Shown: one piece after another, positions 1 through 5,124 of the stretch
How positions within the stretch are numbered: position 1 is the first letter of the stretch
Layout: the number at the start of each line of letters is the position of its first letter
The notes under the pieces: generated by a model
Told to the model about the DNA's origin: nothing
Database searches by the model: none
Seen by the model: only the letters and a program-made list of their open reading frames with translations
NCBI GenBank assembly: GCA_030638935.1
Contig: DAOWDR010000015.1
Coordinates: 1 to 5,846, forward strand
Direction of reading: 5' to 3'
Origin: Desulfobacteraceae bacterium
GTDB taxonomy: Bacteria; Desulfobacterota; Desulfobacteria; Desulfobacterales; Desulfobacteraceae
Length of the DNA: 5,846 bases
Program-made: the position numbers and the translations under genes

Positions 1-816
1 GGCTAAAAATCCGCTGAACAGGGGCAGTGTATAATAGACCATACCGGCCTTGGACGGACCCAGGGTGACAATGGCCTGATTCCAGAGCACAAAGGCACAA
101 AGGGAAGCAAATATCCCCACATAGAGAATGGCGGGTATGGTGGTTTGATTCAATAAATTGCCCTGGACCGCTACCTGGCCCTGTTCCCATACAAAAAACG
201 GCAATAAAAATAAAAGTCCCATTACAAAACAGGTGAATTGAAGGGTATAAACACTGATCCCTGTGGGTTTACGTTTTAACAAAAGACTGTACACAGCAAA
301 AAGAATAGAGGCTGCCAGCATCCACAGATCACCGATGGCAAAAGAGATATTCAGCAGGGTGGACAGAGCCCCCTTGGTGATGAGAAACACAACCCCTGTA
401 AAAACCAGAAGAATACCCATCCCTTTTTTAAGGGTAAGGTATTCTTTGAACAGAATTCTTGAAAAAAGCATAATAAAAACAGGGAAGGTAATGGCAATCA
501 GGGACAGGTTCATGGCCGTGGTGGTGTGGCCGGCAACGTAGATAAATGTATTAAAGCAGGTGATACCTATAAATGAGGTGATACAAAAATAAACCAGGTG
601 CTGCCTTATTATGGGCCATTCCCGGATAAGGCCCCTGACGGCAAAGGGGGCAAAAACAAGGACTGCGGTCATCCACCGGAAAAAGGCAAGACTGACAGGG
701 GGAATATTATCACTCAACCCCCTTGCAACTATAAAATTTCCTGACCAGATGGCAGTGGCGCCAAGGGCAAATAAATATCCTGTTGCAATGGAATGATGAT
801 AAGGTTTCTCTGCCAT
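1..816 (-). CDS. EamA/DMT-superfamily membrane transporter, C-terminus cut by window edge
   Basis: The reverse strand reads open for 272 codons from an ATG at 816 to the window edge with no stop. The protein is strongly hydrophobic and fits the 10-TM drug/metabolite transporter fold with two EamA repeats, roughly residues 10-140 and 150-272. Visible family landmarks are AIWSGNFIVARG at about 22-33 (end of TM1), the LAFFRW stretch opening TM2, and LGPSKAGMVYYTLPLF near the end, which matches the usual GP-(A/S)-(K/R)-A segment before the last helices. Members are normally about 290-310 residues, so some 20-40 are missing. The start is supported by an AAGGAGGAGGG ribosome site 3-6 bases upstream. 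Family members export amino acids or metabolites, or take up small solutes; the substrate here is unknown. It lies downstream of the MarR gene on the same strand, so it could be co-transcribed with it, although a separate promoter is possible. Family assignment is firm; function is open. Confidence 0.93.
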   Translation of the reverse strand, partial: MAEKPYHHSIATGYLFALGATAIWSGNFIVARGLSDNIPPVSLAFFRWMTAVLVFAPFAVRGLIREWPIIRQHLVYFCITSFIGITCFNTFIYVAGHTTTAMNLSLIAITFPVFIMLFSRILFKEYLTLKKGMGILLVFTGVVFLITKGALSTLLNISFAIGDLWMLAASILFAVYSLLLKRKPTGISVYTLQFTCFVMGLLFLLPFFVWEQGQVAVQGNLLNQTTIPAILYVGIFASLCAFVLWNQAIVTLGPSKAGMVYYTLPLFSGFLA

Positions 817-818
817 AA

Positions 819-829
819 CCCTCCTCCTT
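819..829 (-). promoter_or_regulatory. Strong Shine-Dalgarno site of the EamA transporter
   Basis: On the minus strand this reads AAGGAGGAGGG, containing two overlapping GGAGG cores spaced 6 and 3 bases from the ATG at 816. It is the strongest ribosome site in the window and fixes the start of the truncated transporter. Confidence 0.85.
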
Positions 830-881
830 TTTTAAGGTTTCATCTGTTATGTAAAATTTTGGCCCTAAAAAAAAGATACAG

Positions 882-887
882 ATTATA
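882..887 (-). promoter_or_regulatory. Possible -10 box for the EamA transporter
   Basis: The minus strand reads TATAAT exactly, about 65 bases upstream of the transporter start. No convincing -35 exists at 16-18 bases (the best is TTATCT at 905-910, 3 of 6 matches). The region is AT-rich with homopolymer runs, so a chance match is quite possible. If real, the transporter is transcribed separately from, or in addition to, marR read-through. Confidence 0.3.
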
Positions 888-924
888 GAAAAAAAAGGGG
901 GTACAGATAACAAAACTTTTCAGA

Positions 925-1431
925 TCATATTTTTTCTGAATCCAGCTGGGCCAAAGATCCGGTTATCATTATTGGGGAGGCATCGATATTTTCTGCGGAC
1001 ATCATAGAAACAACACGTTCAAATGAACTTTCAATCATTAATTGCTCCCAATTTTCCAATTTGGAAAACCGGGCGGTGAACTGTTCCTGGAGAAGCGGAG
1101 GAACTGTATTGAGTATTGCTTTCCCGTTTTCCGTAAGTTCAATATTTGTTTTCCGTTTATCATCTAGACTTCTCTTTCGTGTAATATAGCCCCTGTTTTC
1201 AAGACGTTTTGTAATATCCGTCACCGTTGCCTGGCTCAGGCTGACATTTTTTGAAAGTTGGGTCACGGAAATTTTATCCTGGCTGGATATTGACTGCAGG
1301 GTAATAAGCTGGGGCCCTGTCAACCCGAATTTTTTTTTCAGATTAATTGAATGCCGGTCTATGGCTTGAATAATTTTCCGAAGTGATATCAAAAAATTTC
1401 TGCACCGCTCATCATTTGTATTGTTCATCAT
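925..1431 (-). CDS. MarR-family transcriptional regulator
   Basis: The protein has 168 residues when started at the MetMet pair (1431 or 1428). It shows the MarR winged helix-turn-helix: an N-terminal dimerisation helix, LTGPQLITLQSIS at about 37-49, the recognition region VTQLSKNVSLSQATVTDIT at 56-74, and the wing SLDDKRKTNIELTENG at 88-103 with the family's D-x-R signature (D91, R93). A helical C-terminal dimerisation part follows, ending in a tail with IDASPIMITG. The length is typical of the family. The frame stays open upstream to an ATG at 1530, but that ATG lies upstream of the predicted transcription start and adds an un-family-like extension. An AAAAGG site spaced 3 or 6 bases from the MetMet supports the short form. 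MarR proteins are usually dimeric repressors released by small ligands. The gene is divergent from the ABC importer, and dyads in the shared spacer make it the likely regulator of both itself and the importer. The ligand is unknown. Confidence 0.95.
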   Translation of the reverse strand: MMNNTNDERCRNFLISLRKIIQAIDRHSINLKKKFGLTGPQLITLQSISSQDKISVTQLSKNVSLSQATVTDITKRLENRGYITRKRSLDDKRKTNIELTENGKAILNTVPPLLQEQFTARFSKLENWEQLMIESSFERVVSMMSAENIDASPIMITGSLAQLDSEKI

Positions 1432-1449
1432 CAACCTTTTTATGCCGTC

Positions 1450-1461
1450 AACCCTAGGGTT
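1450..1461. repeat. Perfect 12-bp palindrome in the marR leader
   Basis: AACCCTAGGGTT is fully self-complementary and lies about 19 bp upstream of the marR start, within its predicted 5' leader. It is distinct in sequence from the ACTAAT-type repeats nearby. It could be a binding site for some regulator or a chance palindrome; no function is assigned. Confidence 0.5.
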
Positions 1462-1498
1462 TATTAAAAAACAATTAATCCATCGGATACTATACTTT

Positions 1499-1533
1499 TT
1501 ATTGCATGGAAAATAATGCCTTACATGCAATAA
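1499..1533. promoter_or_regulatory. Inverted repeat over the marR promoter, candidate operator
   Basis: TTATTGCATG at 1499-1508 is the exact reverse complement of CATGCAATAA at 1524-1533, with a 15-bp spacer. The spacer contains the proposed marR -10 box, and the right arm occupies the gap between -10 and -35. A protein bound here would block marR transcription, so autoregulation is the natural reading. The repeat is seen directly; its role and the identity of the binder are inferred. Confidence 0.6.
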
Positions 1534-1538
1534 GTCAA
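1510..1538 (-). promoter_or_regulatory. Predicted sigma70-type promoter of marR
   Basis: On the minus strand TTGACT (1538-1533, 5 of 6) is followed after 17 bp by TATTTT (1515-1510, 4 of 6). Transcription would begin near 1503, giving a leader of roughly 70 bases before the ATG at 1431/1428. This also argues against the upstream ATG at 1530 as the marR start. Confidence 0.55.
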
Positions 1539-1539
1539 T

Positions 1540-1556
1540 ACTAATAAAGAATTAGT
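1540..1556. promoter_or_regulatory. Dyad ACTAAT-N5-ATTAGT between the divergent promoters, candidate operator
   Basis: ACTAAT (1540-1545) and ATTAGT (1551-1556) form a 17-bp dyad placed between the -35 boxes of the two divergent promoters. Its size is within the usual range for a MarR dimer site. The same hexamer recurs at 1576-1581, 1613-1618 and 1620-1625. That the MarR protein binds here is inference. Confidence 0.5.
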
Positions 1557-1568
1557 GAAGATGTAGAT

Positions 1569-1597
1569 TTGACAAATTAGTTAGTGTCCGATATATC
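1569..1597 (+). promoter_or_regulatory. Predicted sigma70-type promoter of the ABC importer operon
   Basis: A perfect TTGACA (1569-1574) is followed after 17 bp by TATATC (1592-1597, 4 of 6); TATCAT at 1594-1599 (5 of 6, 19-bp spacing) is the alternative -10. Transcription would start near 1604, about 40 bases before the first permease. The spacer contains ATTAGTTAGT (1576-1585), and the 11-bp dyad ATTTGACAAAT (1567-1577) covers the -35, so a repressor could readily occlude this promoter. Confidence 0.6.
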
Positions 1598-1611
1598 ATC
1601 TATAAAAAATC

Positions 1612-1625
1612 AACTAATTACTAAT
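1612..1625. repeat. Tandem ACTAAT copies in the importer leader
   Basis: AACTAATTACTAAT contains two ACTAAT copies 7 bp apart just downstream of the predicted transcription start. AACTAATT (1612-1619) is the exact reverse complement of AATTAGTT (1575-1582) in the promoter spacer. This suggests a pair of operator half-sites bracketing the -10 box and transcription start, though in AT-rich DNA some recurrence is expected by chance. Confidence 0.4.
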
Positions 1626-1644
1626 ATAAAGAATTGATTTATCC

Positions 1645-2604
1645 ATGAAAAATGTTTTAACTTTAATTTTCAAACGCTGGGGAGCAAGCCTGATAACCAT
1701 ATTTGTTATCTCGCTTATTATCTTTATTGGTGTTGAACTGCTGCCCGGGGACGTGGCCGAGACCGTTCTGGGCCAGTCTGCCACACCTGAGACGGTGGAA
1801 GCTTTTAGAAAAGAGCTTAAACTGGATTTACCGCCCCATATCCGATATGGTTCATGGCTAAATGATTTTGTCCATGGCGATTTTGGCAATTCCCTGGCCA
1901 ATGGCAGGCCTGTTTCCGAATTGATCGGCTGGCGGCTTTCCAACACCCTGTTTCTGGCCTTAACAACTGCTGTGATTGCTATCCCCCTGGCAATTTTTTT
2001 AGGCATGCTTGCGGCATTTTATCGAAATACTTTTTTTGACAAATTGATCTCAACCACCACCCTTTCTTTTATTTCTTTCCCTGAATTTTTTATAGCCTAT
2101 ATACTGATCAGTCTTTTGTCTGTAAAATTAAATATTTTTCCAAGCCTGGCAATTATTGATAAAAACATGGATTTTACCAGTAAACTTTATGCAATTTTAC
2201 TGCCTTCCCTGACACTCACCTGTGTAGTAACGGCGCACATGATGCGGCAGACAAGGGCTGCCATTATCAATGTGCTGGCCAGTGCATATATTGAAATGGC
2301 CCAGATAAAAGGTATAACCCGGCTGAGAATCATTTATCATCATGCCTTTCCCAATTCCCTGTCACCGGTGATCAATGTGGTTGCCGTGAACCTGGCATAT
2401 CTTATTGTTGGAGTTGTCATTGTTGAAGTGGTGTTTGTATATCCGGGACTTGGGCAGCTTTTGGTTGATTCAGTGGCCAAAAGGGATCTTCCTGTGGTCC
2501 AGGCTTCAGGACTGATTTTTTCCATTGCCTATATTTTTCTAAATCTTACGGCTGATATCCTGTCCATGCTTTCCAACCCAAAACTACGACAATCCAAAAT
2601 ATAA
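1645..2604 (+). CDS. Dpp/Opp-type ABC importer permease, B subunit
   Basis: This 319-residue inner-membrane permease belongs to the dipeptide/oligopeptide/nickel importer class and forms one half of the channel. Near the N-terminus a membrane helix (about 13-33) runs into a periplasmic stretch with LPGDVAE, the position of the LPGDP motif in DppB/OppB. Further helices lie near 98-125, 133-160 and 180-200. The cytoplasmic EAA loop that docks on the ATPase spans about 217-236 (E217, A219, G223, P236), followed by the family-typical VEVVFVYPGLGQLL. Length is normal for the family. The start at 1645 is the first ATG after an in-frame stop at 1627-1629. No good Shine-Dalgarno precedes it (only AAAG about 15 bases away), so translation may be inefficient. 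It is the first gene of the operon, divergent from marR, with the second permease 15 bp downstream. The transported substrate cannot be inferred. Confidence 0.95.
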   Translation: MKNVLTLIFKRWGASLITIFVISLIIFIGVELLPGDVAETVLGQSATPETVEAFRKELKLDLPPHIRYGSWLNDFVHGDFGNSLANGRPVSELIGWRLSNTLFLALTTAVIAIPLAIFLGMLAAFYRNTFFDKLISTTTLSFISFPEFFIAYILISLLSVKLNIFPSLAIIDKNMDFTSKLYAILLPSLTLTCVVTAHMMRQTRAAIINVLASAYIEMAQIKGITRLRIIYHHAFPNSLSPVINVVAVNLAYLIVGVVIVEVVFVYPGLGQLLVDSVAKRDLPVVQASGLIFSIAYIFLNLTADILSMLSNPKLRQSKI

Positions 2605-2619
2605 AAGGGGGATGATACT

Positions 2620-3438
2620 ATGATTAAATTATTACAACAATCCCCTCTTTCAGCCAGAATCGGCATGGGCATTGTTATACTGAATATATTGGTGGCTGTT
2701 TTTGCACCCCTGATCGCACCCTACGGAGAAACCAGTGTGGTCGGGGATGTATGGGAAAGCTTTTCCACCAAATTTTATTTTGGCACCGACCACATAGGAA
2801 GAGATCTTTTTACCCGTATGGTCTTTGGTGCAAGAAATACCATAGCCCTTGCATTTATCACCACTATTTTATCATTTTTATTTGGATCATTTTTAGGCTT
2901 TATTGCCGCTGTTAAAGGCGGCTGGACCGACCAGGCAATAAGCAGGCTAGTTGATATCATCATGGCATTTCCAACCCTGATTTTTGCTCTGATGATTTTA
3001 TCCGTTCTGGGATCATCCATCATAACTTTGATTTTTACCATAGCTGTTTTAGATTCCACACGGGTCTATAGATTATCCAGGGCTGTTGCCATGGATATTG
3101 AAGTGATGGAATTTGTGGAAGCGGCCAGACTGAGAGGAGAGGGGCTTTTGTGGATCATACGACAGGAAATTTTACCCAATGCCATGCCCCCGCTAATTGC
3201 AGAATTCGGCCTGAGGTTCTGTTTTGTATTCCTGTTTATAGCCTCTTTAAGTTTTCTGGGACTCGGCCTGCAGCCTCCATTATCAGACTGGGGAGGAATG
3301 GTCAGGGAAAATGCCGGGGCCATCACCTTCGGCATATATATCCCTCTGGTCCCGGCTGCTGCAATCGCATTGTTAACAGTTGGCGTCAATTTAATTGTTG
3401 ACTGGTTTTTACATTTATCCAGCGGGCTCCATGATTAA
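2620..3438 (+). CDS. Dpp/Opp-type ABC importer permease, C subunit
   Basis: This 272-residue integral membrane permease pairs with the upstream B subunit. An N-terminal helix (about 14-34) carries the usual VFAPLIAPYG segment. It is followed by a short periplasmic loop and FGTDHIGRDLFTRMVFGAR at about 54-72, a hallmark of DppC/OppC proteins. The EAA loop runs from about 167 to 186 (E167, A168, A169, G173, L185, P186). After it come SLSFLGLGLQPPLSDWGGM and a final helix, also characteristic. It is slightly short for the family (commonly 280-300), mainly because the cytoplasmic N-terminus is brief. The start is supported by AAGGGGG 8 bases upstream, and it lies 15 bp after the first permease, so co-transcription is very likely. 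The assignment is firm; the substrate is unknown. Confidence 0.95.
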   Translation: MIKLLQQSPLSARIGMGIVILNILVAVFAPLIAPYGETSVVGDVWESFSTKFYFGTDHIGRDLFTRMVFGARNTIALAFITTILSFLFGSFLGFIAAVKGGWTDQAISRLVDIIMAFPTLIFALMILSVLGSSIITLIFTIAVLDSTRVYRLSRAVAMDIEVMEFVEAARLRGEGLLWIIRQEILPNAMPPLIAEFGLRFCFVFLFIASLSFLGLGLQPPLSDWGGMVRENAGAITFGIYIPLVPAAAIALLTVGVNLIVDWFLHLSSGLHD

Positions 3439-3452
3439 GAAAGGAAGACCAC

Positions 3453-3470
3453 ATGAGGAAAATTAGATGA
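3453..3470 (+). other. Five-codon mini-ORF overlapping the ATPase start
   Basis: ATG at 3453 reads Met-Arg-Lys-Ile-Arg and stops at TGA 3468-3470, overlapping the ATPase ATG in an ATGA tetranucleotide. AAAGGAAG at 3440-3447 is well placed (5 bases) to initiate it, while the ATPase itself has only AGGAAAA nearby. A coupling leader that delivers ribosomes to the ATPase start is plausible, but so short a frame may be accidental. Confidence 0.35.
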
Positions 3471-5083
3471 ACAATCTGCTTGAAATAAAAAATTTGCATA
3501 TCGAGGCCTTTTACGAAGATAGCTGGCAGCCCATTGTCCGTGACATCAGCCTTAACCTGAAAAGAGGAGAAGTTCTTGGACTCATAGGTGAATCAGGTGC
3601 CGGCAAATCCACCATCGGCCTGGCTGCCATGGGGTACACACGCCAGGGGTGCAGACTTGCATCCGGCTCCATAAACCTTGAAGGGATTGAATTATTTAAT
3701 GCCTCTGAGGAAGATTTAAGGCTGGTAAGGGGATCAAAGATTGCCTATGTGGCCCAGAGTGCGGCGGCTTCATTTAACCCGTCACACCGTGTCATAAAAC
3801 AATATGTGGAAGCACCGGTCCACCATGGAATAATGAGCTATAAAAAGGCTGAAAAAGAAGCCATCAAGATCTATAGACGGCTCTTTTTACCCACACCTGA
3901 AAAAATAGGATACAGGTATCCCCATGAACTGTCAGGCGGCCAGCTCCAGAGAGCCATGGTGGCCATGGCCATGTCCTGCAAACCGGATATCATTGTTTTT
4001 GACGAACCCACAACTGCCCTGGATGTCACCACCCAGATCGAAGTTCTGGCTGCTGTCAAGGAAATTACGGAAAAAATGAACAAAGCCGCCCTGTATATTA
4101 CCCATGACCTGGCTGTTGTGGCCCAGGTTGCCCACAGGATTATGGTATTAAAAAACGGCCGGCTTGTGGAAGAGGGTGAAACCAGAAAACTGATTAAAAA
4201 TCCAAAAGAAAAATATACCAGGGAATTATTAAATGTCAGAACACTGAGGGAAGAAAAAAATATCACTGATAAAATGGACGTTATCCTCAGGGTCAAAGAT
4301 GTAGAGGCAACCTATACAGGACATGATAAGGTACTTGAAAAAATCGACCTGATTGTCAGAAGAGGCAGAACCGTTGCCCTGGTAGGAGAATCAGGAAGCG
4401 GGAAAAGCACCCTGGCACGGGTCATTACAGGCCTTCTTCCCGCCATCAATGGCAGCATAGAGTTTCTTGGAAAAAAACTTCCCCGCAAATTGGAAAAACG
4501 AAAAAAAGAAGATCTGAGACGAATGCAGATGATATATCAGATGCCGGATACAGCACTAAACCCTAAACAGACGGTCAGAAAAGTCATTGGCAGGCCCCTC
4601 CAGTTTTACTTTGGGATCAGGGGTAAAAAAGCTGAAGATCGAATCAGGGAGCTGTTAAGAAAGATAGAACTTGATCCGGATATTTATATTGACCGTTTGA
4701 CCACTGAACTTTCAGGCGGGGAGAAACAGCGGATCTGTATTGCCCGGGCTCTTGCAGCCGAGCCGGACCTGATCATCTGCGACGAAGTCACTTCAGCTTT
4801 GGATCAGCTAGTGGCAGAAGGAATACTGGACCTTTTGCAGGATCTGCAGAATAAAACAAACATGTCTTACCTGTTTATCACCCATGACCTTGCAACGGTC
4901 AAGGCAATTGCAGATAAGATTGTTATAATGCTGGAAGGAAAAATCATCGAACAGGGTGAAAAAAAGAAAGTCTTGTCCCCGCCCCACCATGAATATACGG
5001 ACAAGCTTTTGGCCTCTGTTCCTGAAATGGACCCGGACTGGCTGGACAACCTTTTGGAAAACCGTTCCTCAACATTCATCTGA
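3467..5083 (+). CDS. Fused two-domain ABC ATPase of the Dpp/Opp class (DppD-DppF-like)
   Basis: This 538-residue cytoplasmic ATPase carries both nucleotide-binding domains that are separate D and F proteins in classical Dpp/Opp systems. Domain 1 (about 1-250): Walker A GESGAGKST 41-49, Q-loop Q97, signature LSGGQ 155-159, Walker B with D179-E180, H-loop H213. Domain 2 (about 271-538): Walker A GESGSGKST 307-315, Q-loop Q358, signature LSGGE 415-419, Walker B with D439-E440, H-loop H473. All catalytic residues are intact in both, so two competent ATP sites are expected. In domain 2 the residue after the catalytic Glu is Val (DEVTSALD) instead of the common Pro. Both oligopeptide-type C-terminal tails are abbreviated: only KEKYTRELL and HHEYTDKLLASVP remain, and the cysteine-rich stretch seen in many D subunits is absent. 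Start at 3467 is favoured because the domain begins at once and ATGA overlaps a mini-ORF. Natural fusions such as GsiA-type ATPases are known. Confidence 0.96.
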   Translation: MNNLLEIKNLHIEAFYEDSWQPIVRDISLNLKRGEVLGLIGESGAGKSTIGLAAMGYTRQGCRLASGSINLEGIELFNASEEDLRLVRGSKIAYVAQSAAASFNPSHRVIKQYVEAPVHHGIMSYKKAEKEAIKIYRRLFLPTPEKIGYRYPHELSGGQLQRAMVAMAMSCKPDIIVFDEPTTALDVTTQIEVLAAVKEITEKMNKAALYITHDLAVVAQVAHRIMVLKNGRLVEEGETRKLIKNPKEKYTRELLNVRTLREEKNITDKMDVILRVKDVEATYTGHDKVLEKIDLIVRRGRTVALVGESGSGKSTLARVITGLLPAINGSIEFLGKKLPRKLEKRKKEDLRRMQMIYQMPDTALNPKQTVRKVIGRPLQFYFGIRGKKAEDRIRELLRKIELDPDIYIDRLTTELSGGEKQRICIARALAAEPDLIICDEVTSALDQLVAEGILDLLQDLQNKTNMSYLFITHDLATVKAIADKIVIMLEGKIIEQGEKKKVLSPPHHEYTDKLLASVPEMDPDWLDNLLENRSSTFI

Positions 5084-5111
5084 TTCAATCACAAAAACCT
5101 CTAACTTTATC

Positions 5112-5117
5112 AGGAGA
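5112..5117 (+). promoter_or_regulatory. Ribosome binding site of the substrate-binding protein
   Basis: AGGAGA, 7 bases ahead of the ATG at 5125, is the best ribosome site of the operon. This fits the need for excess binding protein over permease. No hairpin or terminator is seen between the ATPase stop and this site. Confidence 0.75.
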
Positions 5118-5124
5118 AAAGAAT

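Noticed and set aside
263..541. Plus-strand open frame inside the EamA gene, rich in Arg/Thr
   Set aside because: It is antisense to a continuous, clearly membrane-type reading frame and shows no domain or ribosome site.
871..904. A and G homopolymer runs between marR and the EamA gene as a regulatory or phase-variable tract
   Set aside because: The runs are short (up to 8 A and 5 G), lie outside coding sequence and do not sit in the spacer of a convincing promoter.
919..940. Terminator hairpin at the end of marR (TTCAGA/TCTGAA)
   Set aside because: The stem is only 6 AT-rich base pairs, the loop includes the stop codon, and no proper T-run follows on the minus strand, so it is too weak to call.
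925..1431. MarR as an OhrR-type cysteine peroxide sensor
   Set aside because: Only one cysteine (C10) is present, and its surroundings do not match the OhrR sensing-cysteine context, so a redox role is not supported.
1432..1530. N-terminal 33-residue extension of the MarR protein from an ATG at 1530
   Set aside because: The segment overlaps the predicted marR promoter and the inverted repeat, has no family resemblance, and the MetMet at 1431/1428 has a ribosome site and gives a normal family length.
1614..2006. Minus-strand open frame overlapping the importer leader and first permease
   Set aside because: It is antisense to a well-supported permease, its composition is typical of shadow translation, and it has no family features.
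3871..4296. Minus-strand open frame of about 141 codons under the fused ATPase
   Set aside because: It is a shadow of conserved ATPase motifs on the opposite strand; the hydrophobic look comes from the complement of the coding codons.
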